Notes under the pieces: model-generated | Databases searched by the model: none | Told to the model about the DNA's origin: nothing | Seen by the model: only the letters and a program-made list of their open reading frames with translations | Shown here: piece after piece, positions 9,144-14,792 of the stretch | How positions within the stretch are numbered: the stretch's first letter is position 1 | Layout: each line of letters begins with the position of its first letter | NCBI GenBank assembly: GCA_937885735.1 | Contig: CALABN010000184.1 | Coordinates: forward strand, 1-14,792 | Length of the DNA: 14,792 nt | Reading direction: 5' to 3' | Source of the DNA: an uncultured Bacteroidota bacterium | GTDB lineage: Bacteria; Bacteroidota; Bacteroidia; Bacteroidales; SZUA-534 | Position numbers and translations under genes: made by a program

Positions 9144-10388
9144 TTAATAGTCAGACTGTCGTGACTTGCGCGCAAGTAAGTAAATAGTGGCGATAAATGC
9201 AAGCGATAAAATTAACAGCAAAGTATAGAATCTGGTCTGTCTTTGCATTTGGAAATCAATGCATTTGGCAAGAAGATTTCCTTCAAAGAAACTTGTCTGC
9301 GGAATATCGAGCATATTCCACTTGCCAATAATGACGCCGTCCTTCACCACCATAAGCCCTGGATTCGAGCGCACAATGGTCTTCAGCGTTGTTTCATCGC
9401 ATATGCAAATGTCGTAAGTCGGTTCTGTCGCTTCACGGAAATTTTCAATGGCATCGTCGGTTGAAGCCGTGAGCATATAGAACGGATAACCCATTGTTTG
9501 ACAATACAATGCCAGACGGTTGATGCTGTCAATGGTGCTCAAATCCGACTTGTCAAGATTGTAGGCCACAAGCAGGAAGTTGTAGTCGGGGCTGTTGAGC
9601 ACATCTTCGGTAAGGTCCTCGCCGTCGGCGTTGACTATTGAAAAGTCGTGGATAGGTGGCTCGTATCCTTTTTTAATCAGCACGTGCTTCGCTTCCACAA
9701 ACGACCAAGTGCTGTCAGGCAAGTCGTTAATCAGGAATTCCTCCTGCACCCCGTCCTTCTCATAGACAAAAGAACTTTCCCAAACATCGGCAGGCGCCCC
9801 TGCTGGACGTTCCATTTTCTCCTGAATGCAAGTTCCCACGCTATATGGACGGAAATCAAGCACTTGCGTATGTCGGTACGAATGACAGCAGAAAATGCCT
9901 ATAGCCAAAACTGCCACACCGCAAAGCCACCATTGTTCCGATTTCTTGAGCCTGCTGGCCGACTGTTTGCGAAGCGCAAAAACAACAATGGCGCACGCCA
10001 GCAAAACTATGTTCTTGAAAAATGTCTGCCAGTTGGTTATCACAAGTGCATCGCCAAAACAACCGCAGTCGGAAACTGGATTCTTTATTGCAATATAAAG
10101 TGTAAGAGGTGTGAAGAACACCATAAATGCCAATGCAAGCCCTGAACTCAAACGGATTGAAAGGTTGAACAAAACGGCAACGCCAATGGCAAACTCCGCC
10201 ATACACTGCACCACCGACAAGCCGAACGCAAGTCCGCTGGCCCACCCAATGCCGAAAGCGTTGAAATAGTCGATGAACTTATACGTTGAACCAAGCGGGT
10301 CGACGGCCTTTACAAAACCCGAAAAAATAAACGTGGCGCCAATAATCAGGCGACATACAATCATCAAAGTTGGGGTCAGACGTTTCAT
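9144..10388 (-). CDS. DoxX/MauE-like membrane protein with C-terminal extracytoplasmic domain
   Basis: A 414-residue inner-membrane protein. The N-terminal ~140 residues are a four-helix DoxX/MauE-like bundle (about 8-26, 50-75, 80-101, 121-139) with [14 protein letters not shown] near 21-34 and the conserved [10 protein letters not shown] at 106-115, whose two cysteines are typical of this Bacteroidetes group. A fifth helix lies at ~153-168. A soluble region follows (about 170-380); its later half, with [14 protein letters not shown] and [14 protein letters not shown], has the look of a thioredoxin fold but lacks a clear CxxC. A last helix ends in a basic tail. From memory, Bacteroides genomes carry a similar protein (called BT_3928 family) next to tpiA, which fits this context. 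A redox or envelope-maintenance role is inference. It lies 22 nt after tmk and 40 nt before tpiA. Confidence 0.85.
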   Translation of the reverse strand: MKRLTPTLMIVCRLIIGATFIFSGFVKAVDPLGSTYKFIDYFNAFGIGWASGLAFGLSVVQCMAEFAIGVAVLFNLSIRLSSGLALAFMVFFTPLTLYIAIKNPVSDCGCFGDALVITNWQTFFKNIVLLACAIVVFALRKQSASRLKKSEQWWLCGVAVLAIGIFCCHSYRHTQVLDFRPYSVGTCIQEKMERPAGAPADVWESSFVYEKDGVQEEFLINDLPDSTWSFVEAKHVLIKKGYEPPIHDFSIVNADGEDLTEDVLNSPDYNFLLVAYNLDKSDLSTIDSINRLALYCQTMGYPFYMLTASTDDAIENFREATEPTYDICICDETTLKTIVRSNPGLMVVKDGVIIGKWNMLDIPQTSFFEGNLLAKCIDFQMQRQTRFYTLLLILSLAFIATIYLLARKSRQSDY

Positions 10389-10410
10389 ATCACTGTTATT
10401 ATAAAGGCTA

Positions 10411-11100
10411 TCAATCTATTATGCCGTATTTTTTCAATTGAGATGCAATCATTTCAAAAACCTGTTCGGGTGGAAGCATCTGATTGTCATCGCCGTAACA
10501 TTTCACCAACTCAAAATTTTTCTCCGTTGATGCCAGGTCAAGATACTCTCTGCGCACCTGCTCCTGGAAATTCAAATCAGCCTCGTGAATATCCTGTTTC
10601 CCTTGCAGATACTTGCGGTCGTCGCCTTCACGGTGCGATGTCAGGCTTTTGGTTGTAAACACAAAAGGCACGTCAAGGAACAGGCTCAAGTCAGGTTGCG
10701 GAATGCCGTAATAATTGTATTCAAGGTCGAAAATCCAGCGACGCAGTTCATCCTTTTTGGCCTTGTCGGCAATCTTTGCACCCTGATAGGCTATATTAGA
10801 ATATATGTATCGGTCAATGATAACCAGTTTGCCCTCGTCAATCCATTGTTGCACAGTCTGTTTGGCATCATTGCGGTCGCCAGCGTAGATTAGCGCCACC
10901 AAATATGGATTCACCTGGTTGTTAGCCCCCAAGTCGCCACGCAGGAACATCGACACAAGATTGCCAAAAACACCATTGTCAACACGCGGAAAATGCAAAT
11001 ATTCAAAAGGTATATTCCTATCATTTAGCAATTTGCGCAACATACTCAACTGTGTCGACTTGCCTGCGCCGTCAAGTCCCTCAATTACAATAAAGGCCAT
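10411..11100 (-). CDS. tmk: Thymidylate kinase (dTMP kinase)
   Basis: Phosphorylates dTMP to dTDP with ATP, an essential step of dTTP supply. From the ATG at 11098-11100 the product is 229 residues. It shows the P-loop GLDGAGKST at 8-16, the DRY motif at 96-98 (IIDRYIYSNIAYQGAK), LFLDVP near 140-145, and an Arg/Lys-bearing LID stretch at about 151-165. A TTG two codons upstream could be read as a start but adds nothing. A possible Bacteroidetes -7 box lies just upstream, so tmk is probably the first gene of tmk-DoxX-tpiA and divergent from topB. The sequence is slightly longer than the ~210 residues usual for this enzyme. Confidence 0.95.
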   Translation of the reverse strand: MAFIVIEGLDGAGKSTQLSMLRKLLNDRNIPFEYLHFPRVDNGVFGNLVSMFLRGDLGANNQVNPYLVALIYAGDRNDAKQTVQQWIDEGKLVIIDRYIYSNIAYQGAKIADKAKKDELRRWIFDLEYNYYGIPQPDLSLFLDVPFVFTTKSLTSHREGDDRKYLQGKQDIHEADLNFQEQVRREYLDLASTEKNFELVKCYGDDNQMLPPEQVFEMIASQLKKYGIID

Positions 11101-11116
11101 TGTCAATGTTTTTTGG

Positions 11117-11124
11117 CAAAACTA
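11117..11124 (-). promoter_or_regulatory. Candidate Bacteroidetes -7 promoter box for tmk
   Basis: On the minus strand this reads TAGTTTTG, an exact match to the Bacteroidetes primary sigma factor -7 consensus TAnnTTTG, 16 nt before the tmk ATG. The expected TTG about 20 nt further upstream is only TTT-like, so the match is partial and the leader would be very short. Confidence 0.4.
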
Positions 11125-11251
11125 TCAAAAAAATCAAGGTTTATTAAAGATTATATACATTATCACTTTTTTCCCAAGTTTTCCACAATGCTTTTATACA
11201 TCAAATCATTTTCATACCATTGTCACTACAAAATCAGATGTCGACCACACA

Positions 11252-12151
11252 ATGGGCAAAAACCTGTACATAGCCGAGAAACCAAGTGTTGCGCAAGAAT
11301 TTGCCAAGGCGCTCAAGGAAGGAATGTCGCGTGGCGACGGATATCTTGAGGGCAACAACAGCATTGTCACGTGGTGCGTTGGCCACCTGGTGACTATGAG
11401 TTACCCCGACGCCTACGACCCAGCACTAAAACGTTGGGACATAAGCACACTGCCGTTTCTGCCAAAGCAGTTCATCTACGAGATTATCCCTAGCGTGAAG
11501 AAGCAGTTCGACATTGTCAGCAACCTGCTTAACCGCGCCGACGTGGACTGCATCTACGTCTGCACCGACTCTGGACGCGAGGGCGAATACATTTACCGAC
11601 TGGTGGACCAAATGGCCAAGGTGCCTGCCGAAAAACAACGCCGAAGAGTGTGGATCGACTCGCAGACCGAGGAAGAAATACTGCGCGGAATCCGCGAAGC
11701 GAAACCACTCACCGAATACAACAACCTGTCGGATTCCGCCTACCTGCGCGCCAAGGAAGACTACCTTATGGGCATCAACTTCAGCCGAATCCTCACCATT
11801 AAATATGGATTCACAATAAGCCAATTCCTAAAACTCGACAAACGAAGCGCCATATCGGTAGGTCGCGTAATGACTTGCGTTTTGGGAATGGTTGTCAGGC
11901 GCGAACGTGAAATACGTGCCTTCGTGAAGACCCCTTTCTACCGAATAATAGGCGATTTTGCGTTAAGCGAAAACGCCTCGTTCTCTGGCGAATGGCGCGC
12001 CGTAGAAGGCTCACGCTACTTTGAATCGCCATTGCTATACAAGGAAAACGGATTCCGCAAGCGCGAAGACGCCGAAACCTGCATCGACACGCTCAAGCAA
12101 TCGGCTACTGTGGCTACCATTCTCAATATCGAGAAGAAGAAGGAAAAGAAA
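11252..12151 (+). pseudogene. topB: DNA topoisomerase III, truncated N-terminal ~300 residues
   Basis: Type IA topoisomerase of the TopB branch found in Bacteroidales. The TOPRIM domain is visible: IAEKPS at 7-12 with its catalytic glutamate, and CTDSGREGEYIYR at 104-116. Domain II-type sequence follows (YLRAKEDYLMGINFSRILT, then SAISVGRVMTCVLGMVVRREREI). Family proteins are about 600-700 residues and carry the active-site tyrosine just past residue ~320, in a YPRT/S-type context. The similarity ends at about residue 294-300, inside a lysine-rich stretch encoded by purines at 12131-12151, so tyrosine, domain IV and any zinc fingers are missing. As written, the product could not cut DNA. The gene is divergent from tmk with 151 nt between; no strong promoter was seen there. 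The real gene may be intact in the organism if the junction is an assembly error. Confidence 0.88.
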
Positions 12152-12763
12152 AGTTCAAACAAAATGACATTGCGCCAAGCCTGCAAGATGTATATCGACA
12201 AAGGCAGACCATTCCTCTCGGCTGATACATTGAATTCATATGAAAGTATGGCAGGATATGCCTTCCAAAGTATTATGGACATCCCTATTGAAGATTTGAC
12301 CCAAGAGATTATGGAACAGGCTGTCAAAGATGAGATGCAAATCCTTGTTCACGGAAAACCGATTTCAGCAAAGACCATCAAGAACCGATGGGGATTAATT
12401 AGCGCAACATTGAGAGCGCAAGGAATGCACTTTGATTTGAGGCTTCCGAAAGTGCATCGCAAGAATAGGTTATTGCCCGAACCGCAGGAAGTTATCAAAC
12501 TTGCGTCAGAAAGAAACTTCAACCTTGTAGAAGCATACAAGATTTTGAATTTTGACAAACGCAAACAGTCTGATGATGAAGCCGTGCGTCAGAGAGCAAT
12601 CAATGAAGTCAAAGGCAAAGCACACTTGACACCTATGAACGGTGTAGCAACAGCAGACAACCTTGTAGAAATTCCAAACGAGCAGAAATCACTTTGGAGA
12701 ACAATGTTCCCCGACAAGAGTGCAAGCGAGTTGAAGAAGCTCTACAACAATTCATTACAGTAA
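11252..12763 (+). CDS. Three-part fusion frame: TopB N-terminus / phage integrase N-terminus / phage scaffold-like C-terminus (503 residues)
   Basis: One uninterrupted frame from the ATG at 11252-11254 to TAA at 12761-12763. Residues 1 to ~300 are topoisomerase III, ~301-410 are the arm/core-binding part of a tyrosine integrase, and ~411-503 are a phage scaffold-like tail. The start is fixed by the topB family N-terminus MGKNLYIAEKPSVAQ; the frame stays open upstream to 10919 but lies there antisense to tmk. No piece is complete: the topoisomerase lacks its catalytic tyrosine and the integrase lacks its whole catalytic domain. Codon use shifts along the frame, with CTG/CTC leucines and GCC-rich alanine first, TTG leucines in the middle, then the phage's style. 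I see a chimera, either of assembly or of recombination; I do not propose a function for the fused protein. Confidence 0.8.
   Translation: MGKNLYIAEKPSVAQEFAKALKEGMSRGDGYLEGNNSIVTWCVGHLVTMSYPDAYDPALKRWDISTLPFLPKQFIYEIIPSVKKQFDIVSNLLNRADVDCIYVCTDSGREGEYIYRLVDQMAKVPAEKQRRRVWIDSQTEEEILRGIREAKPLTEYNNLSDSAYLRAKEDYLMGINFSRILTIKYGFTISQFLKLDKRSAISVGRVMTCVLGMVVRREREIRAFVKTPFYRIIGDFALSENASFSGEWRAVEGSRYFESPLLYKENGFRKREDAETCIDTLKQSATVATILNIEKKKEKKSSNKMTLRQACKMYIDKGRPFLSADTLNSYESMAGYAFQSIMDIPIEDLTQEIMEQAVKDEMQILVHGKPISAKTIKNRWGLISATLRAQGMHFDLRLPKVHRKNRLLPEPQEVIKLASERNFNLVEAYKILNFDKRKQSDDEAVRQRAINEVKGKAHLTPMNGVATADNLVEIPNEQKSLWRTMFPDKSASELKKLYNNSLQ
12131..12151. other. Junction 1: topB to phage integrase, purine-rich stretch
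   Basis: GAG AAG AAG AAG GAA AAG AAA codes EKKKEKK. To the left the protein is TopB; to the right (SSNKMTLRQA) it is an integrase N-terminus. Both families commonly carry Lys/Glu-rich sequence at this point, so the purine tract is a natural place for a false assembly join or a microhomology crossover. The exact breakpoint inside the tract cannot be resolved. Confidence 0.75.
12152..12478 (+). pseudogene. Phage tyrosine integrase, N-terminal core-binding fragment
   Basis: About 110 residues resembling the SAM-like core-binding domain that precedes the catalytic domain in Firmicutes phage integrases. MTLRQACKMYIDKG begins the first helix, then LSADTLNSYESM, FQSIMDIPIEDLT, and ISAKTIKNRWGLISATLRAQG, ending in LPKVHRKNRLLPEP. 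The order T-x-x-x-Y-x-x...I-x-x-L-T...K-x-x-x-N-x-x-x-x-I-S-A-x-L is characteristic. The catalytic R...HxxR...Y domain (about 180 residues) is absent because the frame switches at 12,476-12,502. The ATG at 12164 has no ribosome binding site before it, so independent translation is unlikely. Normally this protein would catalyse site-specific integration and excision of the element. Confidence 0.75.
12476..12502. other. Junction 2: integrase to scaffold-like tail
   Basis: The codons for PEPQEVIKL. Integrases commonly have a P-x-x-x-E-V-(I/L)-x-L segment where the catalytic domain begins, and phage scaffold-type proteins often have a P-x-E-V-I-x-L-A segment before an amphipathic helix, so either parent could supply these codons. 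After it the sequence (ASERNFNLVEAYKILNFDK) no longer resembles an integrase. The breakpoint is inferred from protein content only. Confidence 0.55.
12503..12763 (+). pseudogene. C-terminal tail of a phage scaffold-like protein
   Basis: About 86 residues that look like the end of the protein usually encoded just before the decoration and capsid genes in Clostridia phages. A helical segment (NFNLVEAYKILNFDKRKQSD) is followed by an alanine/arginine-rich helix (EAVRQRAINEVKGKAHL), a flexible linker, and a closing helix-turn with FPDKSASELKKLYNNSLQ, similar to the P-x-x-S-x-x-E-I-x-x-x-Y-N ending of such proteins. Scaffold proteins guide procapsid assembly inside the infected cell. The N-terminal part (normally 100 residues or more) is missing, replaced by integrase sequence. 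The stop at 12761-12763 overlaps the ribosome binding site of the next gene. Assignment rests on position and sequence style, not on a search. Confidence 0.6.
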
Positions 12764-12768
12764 AGGAG
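12762..12768 (+). promoter_or_regulatory. Shine-Dalgarno site for the decoration protein
   Basis: AAAGGAG with an 8-nt spacer to the ATG at 12777, overlapping the preceding stop codon. This strong site contrasts with the SD-free starts of the chromosomal genes to the left. Confidence 0.85.
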
Positions 12769-12776
12769 AAATTTTT

Positions 12777-13172
12777 ATGTTCAGTTTTGTTAAGAACGAC
12801 AATGGCGACAACTTCCCCATTATCGAGCAGAAGAAATCAACATCAGCAACTTACGCAGTTGGCGACGCTCTTATCGTTGACGCTTCAACAGGCTATGTGA
12901 AGAAGTGTGGTGCAACAGACAAGCCCTCTTTCATTTGTGCACAGCAGGTAGACGCGGCAACCACAGCCGGCGACGAAATTTCCGTAAACCCTGTTTATGC
13001 AGGACAGACTTGGAAATCAACATTTTCAGCAGACGCTTCTGCTTTAAAGGCAGGCGCAAAGGTAACACTTGCTAACGCACAGCAGGTAACAGCAACAACA
13101 ACAGGCGGTGTAGCTACTCTCGTTGCAGACGGTAAAGCGTCAAGCGGAGAAGCAATCGTTAAGTTTATTTAA
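12777..13172 (+). CDS. Putative capsid decoration/cement protein
   Basis: A 131-residue protein rich in Ala, Thr, Val and Gly with beta-strand patterning (YAVGDALIVDASTGYVKKCG, then GDEISVNPVYAG, SALKAGAKVTL, GGVATLVADG). It lies directly before the major capsid gene. Small beta-rich proteins in this slot are usually head decoration or cement proteins that bind the mature capsid lattice. The sequence has a DUF2190-like flavour (repeated short G-D-x-I/V-x-V units), but I do not claim membership. No signal peptide or membrane segment is present. The start is supported by the AAAGGAG site. Gap to the capsid gene is 24 nt. Codon use (GCA, CTT, AAG, ACA) matches the downstream genes. Confidence 0.7.
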   Translation: MFSFVKNDNGDNFPIIEQKKSTSATYAVGDALIVDASTGYVKKCGATDKPSFICAQQVDAATTAGDEISVNPVYAGQTWKSTFSADASALKAGAKVTLANAQQVTATTTGGVATLVADGKASSGEAIVKFI

Positions 13173-13181
13173 GGATAACGG

Positions 13182-13187
13182 AAGGAG
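13182..13187 (+). promoter_or_regulatory. Shine-Dalgarno site for the major capsid protein
   Basis: AAGGAG with a 9-nt spacer to the ATG at 13197, within a longer GGAAGGAG. It fixes the start of the capsid gene and fits high expression. Confidence 0.85.
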
Positions 13188-13196
13188 ATTTAGATT

Positions 13197-14198
13197 ATGG
13201 CAATCGTAATTTCAAAAAATTCGGCTCTCAATGATGATTTTTGGAAGCCCATAGGACAGGTAGTAAACGCCGTTATGGCAGATGCAGACGCAGAAAAGTC
13301 AAACTATGATGCAATCGTTAAAGACCTTGCAATCGAGAAGAAGTCAGACAAGTATGCTGAAAAGCAGACAGGTCTTACAACCCTTTCTTCTTTCTCCGCA
13401 AAGGACGAAGGTGACAAGGCAGAACTTGACGATATGCAGGAAACATTCCCCAAGATTATTGTTCACGATACTTACTCAAAGTCCGTAGCAATCACAAAGG
13501 AAATGGCAGACGACGCACAGTTTGACGACATCAAGGCAGTTGCAAAGAACCTTGTTCTTGCCGCAAAGAGAACCCGTGCAGAACTTGCTACAAAGGCACT
13601 CGTTACCGAAGGTTCAACATTCCTTATGGGTGGCAAGTCACTTGACAAGACCACAGGTGACGGACTTGCACTTTTCTCTACATCACACCTTGCAAAGAAG
13701 TCGGGCGTTGGCACACAGTCAAACGTATTCACAAACGCTTTTTCAGCAGACGTGCTTTTTGCACTTGCTAACGTTCTCCGTAACTTTAAGTCAGACAGTG
13801 GCGAAGTAACAGGCTTTACCGCAAACAAGCTTATCATTCCCGGTAACTGCCCCGCACTTGAAAAGGCCGCAAAGACACTTATTTCCTCTGAACTTGAACC
13901 CGGAACAAATCACAACGATGTCAACATTCAGAAGGGTGTTTGGACATTAGTTGTTGATCCTTTATGGCAGGCCGCACCCAACACAGCACCTTATATCATT
14001 ATGTCAGACGAAGCAAACAAGGCTTACAACGGAACTGTATTCTATGACAGAACCGCCCTTGATATTCAGAACGACATTGATATTGACAGCCGTAACTTGA
14101 AGTACAACGGATTTATGCGTATCTCTTGTGGCTTTAACAACTGGCGCCACGTTCTGCTTGGCGGTGCAACAGCAGGTACAGAACTGTCCTTATCATAA
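13197..14198 (+). CDS. Phage major capsid protein (Mu gpT-like / HK97-type fold)
   Basis: A 333-residue protein that should form the head shell. Its layout fits the Mu-like gpT major head subunit group: an N-terminal helical arm (about 1-80, charged), a segment around 95-140 with KIIVHDTYSKSVAITKEMADD and helices rich in Ala/Arg, then LFSTSHLAKK near 160-170, which is a frequent motif of the group. A central NVLRNFKSDSGEVTGFTANKLIIPG block follows, then WTLVVDPLWQ and PYIIMSD, and a final DIDIDSRNLKYNGFMRISCGFNNWRHVLLGG segment of the capsid core. It is downstream of the scaffold tail and decoration genes, the usual head-module order. There are no odd truncations. Leucine is mostly CTT and alanine mostly GCA/GCT, unlike topB. 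Fold assignment is by recognition, not by search. Confidence 0.85.
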   Translation: MAIVISKNSALNDDFWKPIGQVVNAVMADADAEKSNYDAIVKDLAIEKKSDKYAEKQTGLTTLSSFSAKDEGDKAELDDMQETFPKIIVHDTYSKSVAITKEMADDAQFDDIKAVAKNLVLAAKRTRAELATKALVTEGSTFLMGGKSLDKTTGDGLALFSTSHLAKKSGVGTQSNVFTNAFSADVLFALANVLRNFKSDSGEVTGFTANKLIIPGNCPALEKAAKTLISSELEPGTNHNDVNIQKGVWTLVVDPLWQAAPNTAPYIIMSDEANKAYNGTVFYDRTALDIQNDIDIDSRNLKYNGFMRISCGFNNWRHVLLGGATAGTELSLS

Positions 14199-14224
14199 GC
14201 ATTTGAAACAAGTCTACACTTGAC

Positions 14225-14250
14225 GGGGCGTTGCCTTTGGGTAGCGCCCT
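14225..14250 (+). other. RNA hairpin just after the major capsid gene
   Basis: GGGCG (14226-14230) pairs with CGCCC (14245-14249), and the stem continues inward through U-G, U-A, G-U, C-G and C-G pairs to a four-base loop (14236-14239), for about 10 bp. No U-run follows, so it is not a standard terminator. It lies between the capsid stop and the next ribosome binding site and could protect the capsid message or reduce downstream expression. Confidence 0.6.
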
Positions 14251-14254
14251 TAAT

Positions 14255-14258
14255 GGAG
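14255..14258 (+). promoter_or_regulatory. Weaker Shine-Dalgarno site for the 107-residue protein
   Basis: GGAG with an 11-nt spacer to the ATG at 14270, longer than at the neighbouring genes. It sits right after the intercistronic hairpin. Confidence 0.65.
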
Positions 14259-14269
14259 AATAACAAAAT

Positions 14270-14593
14270 ATGGCAAAAAAAGGATTGAAAGTCGGAGATA
14301 TGTTTACACATACAGCTTTTGGCTCAACCTTTACTTACAAAGTAACAAAGGTATTAGAGGACGGAAATTACGAAGCAGAGCAGGTATTCAACGTAGGAGT
14401 TGTAAATAGCCAGCCGATAGAAGAAATTATCGAAGAAATGAAAGACAAACCGTCCGAAAAATCTCTAACAAAGACAGAGATAATGAGAATGTCAAAAGAA
14501 GATTTAATGACATTATGTAAAAAAGAGAAACTTGGAAAGATTGAAACCGCGACAGAAATGCGGAAGAAACTTCTTGAAAAGTTTGGACTGTAA
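14270..14593 (+). CDS. Small phage head-module protein with charged helical C-terminus
   Basis: 107 residues, not firmly recognised. The first ~45 residues read like a small beta-barrel (KVGDMFTHTAFGSTFTYKVTKVLEDGNYEAEQVF). A flexible acidic linker follows, and then about 45 residues (SLTKTEIMRMSKEDLMTLCKKEKLG...TEMRKKLLEKFGL) with the pattern of a short helix-extended-loop-helix or Rho-N/SAP-like motif. Such small proteins often follow the capsid gene in Firmicutes phages, where head-completion or connector proteins are encoded, but the role here is not established. The start has a GGAG site. It is followed at once by a strong terminator, so it may end a transcript carrying the head genes. 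Confidence 0.7.
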   Translation: MAKKGLKVGDMFTHTAFGSTFTYKVTKVLEDGNYEAEQVFNVGVVNSQPIEEIIEEMKDKPSEKSLTKTEIMRMSKEDLMTLCKKEKLGKIETATEMRKKLLEKFGL

Positions 14594-14599
14594 TTTTTT

Positions 14600-14634
14600 A
14601 TGGGGTAATGGTTTATACTGTTACCCCATTTTTT
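14600..14634 (+). terminator. Intrinsic terminator within the phage structural module
   Basis: ATGGGGTAA (14600-14608) pairs with TTACCCCAT (14621-14629). The stem extends inward through two U-G wobbles and G-C and U-A pairs to a UUAU loop, and a run of T (14629-14634) follows. It begins 7 nt after the preceding stop and lies just before the ribosome binding site of the next gene. Confidence 0.85.
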
Positions 14635-14639
14635 AGGAG
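14635..14639 (+). promoter_or_regulatory. Shine-Dalgarno site for the truncated last gene
   Basis: AGGAG with a 6-nt spacer to the ATG at 14646, starting immediately after the terminator U-run. Confidence 0.8.
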
Positions 14640-14645
14640 AACACA

Positions 14646-14792
14646 ATGGGAACTACTTGGCAGGAAATAAAATTAACAACAATGCAGAAAATGTTTGGTG
14701 CGCAGGGTAGCACGATACCTAACGACACTTCAACACGCGATTATATTGCGGCAATGCCGGGAGTAGCAAACGAAGCGTTACAGAGATTAGCA
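14646..14792 (+). CDS. Phage structural-module protein, first 49 residues (runs off right edge)
   Basis: Too short for a secure call. It starts at the ATG at 14646-14648 behind an AGGAG site and stays open to the window end. The sequence begins MGTTWQEIKLTTMQKMF and continues with a polar stretch (NDTSTRDYIAAMPGVANEALQRLA). The WxEIKxxxxxxMF opening followed by a D-T-x-x-Y-I-x-x-M-P-x-x-x-N-E-A-L pattern resembles small proteins that follow the capsid gene in Clostridia phages. They may be head-tail connector or head-completion proteins; I do not assign a function. It is downstream of a terminator, so its expression must come from read-through or a new promoter that I cannot see. Confidence 0.65.
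   Translation, partial: MGTTWQEIKLTTMQKMFGAQGSTIPNDTSTRDYIAAMPGVANEALQRLA

Noticed and set aside
9104..9202. Upstream extension of tpiA to 9202
   Set aside because: The extra 33 residues run into the DoxX-like gene and do not resemble TIM; the [13 protein letters not shown] start is standard.
11215..11222. TACCATTG as a topB promoter -7 box
   Set aside because: It matches TAnnTTTG except at one base, and no TTG is found at the right distance upstream, so support is too thin.
10919..11251. Upstream extension of the topB frame to 10919
   Set aside because: This part is antisense to tmk; the TopB family N-terminus begins at 11252.
12100..12200. An attachment site marking true prophage integration in topB
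   Set aside because: No tRNA or direct repeat is visible, the integrase itself is cut, and the purine tract alone is low-complexity; the right end of the element is outside the window.
11252..12763. A new functional topoisomerase-recombinase fusion system
   Set aside because: Both enzymes lack their catalytic tyrosines in this frame and the third part is a structural-protein tail, so a working enzyme is not credible from this sequence.
12777..14593. Alternative genetic code in the phage (stop-codon recoding)
   Set aside because: All complete phage genes here end in TAA, but they read through normally under the standard code with full-length products, so there is no evidence of recoding.

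Overview
The window holds two kinds of DNA. About 1-12,130 looks like the chromosome of a member of the Bacteroidales: housekeeping genes, nearly all on the minus strand, with no Shine-Dalgarno sequences before their starts and a large secreted beta-rich protein of a Bacteroidetes flavour. About 12,150-14,792 is a phage or prophage fragment on the plus strand. It has a strong GGAG-type ribosome binding site before every complete gene and a CTT/GCA-rich codon habit, which fits a Firmicutes (Clostridia-like) phage better than the left-hand DNA.

Chromosomal part, read leftwards in the direction of transcription. The first minus-strand unit is tmk (thymidylate kinase), a DoxX-like membrane protein, then tpiA (triosephosphate isomerase), closed by a clear intrinsic terminator at 8297-8333. 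The second is prmA (L11 methyltransferase), a 1,553-residue exported protein of unknown function, proB, proA, and the start of a YggS-family PLP protein that runs off the left edge. proB and proA carry out the first two steps of proline synthesis. The proB start overlaps the end of the giant gene, so translation of the two may be coupled. On the plus strand, divergent from tmk, a topB gene (type IA topoisomerase III) begins at 11252.

The junction. The topB frame does not finish as topB. After about 300 residues, before the catalytic tyrosine, it continues in frame into the N-terminal/core-binding part of a phage tyrosine integrase (about 110 residues). It then continues in frame into the C-terminal tail of what looks like a phage scaffold protein (about 90 residues). 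Both switches fall in short stretches that could have been shared by the two parents. The simplest reading is a chimeric assembly. A real microhomology-mediated rearrangement or a degraded prophage is the alternative, and only read-level evidence can decide.

Phage part. After the scaffold tail come a putative capsid decoration protein, a major capsid protein resembling the Mu gpT-like family, a small protein with a charged helical C-terminus, an intrinsic terminator, and the first 49 codons of another structural-module protein cut by the right edge. This is the usual gene order of a tailed-phage head module.

I saw no tRNA, rRNA, CRISPR array, insertion sequence or recognisable attachment-site repeat. 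I did not find a convincing new biological system. The most notable item is the three-part fusion, and it is more likely an artefact or relic than a working protein.
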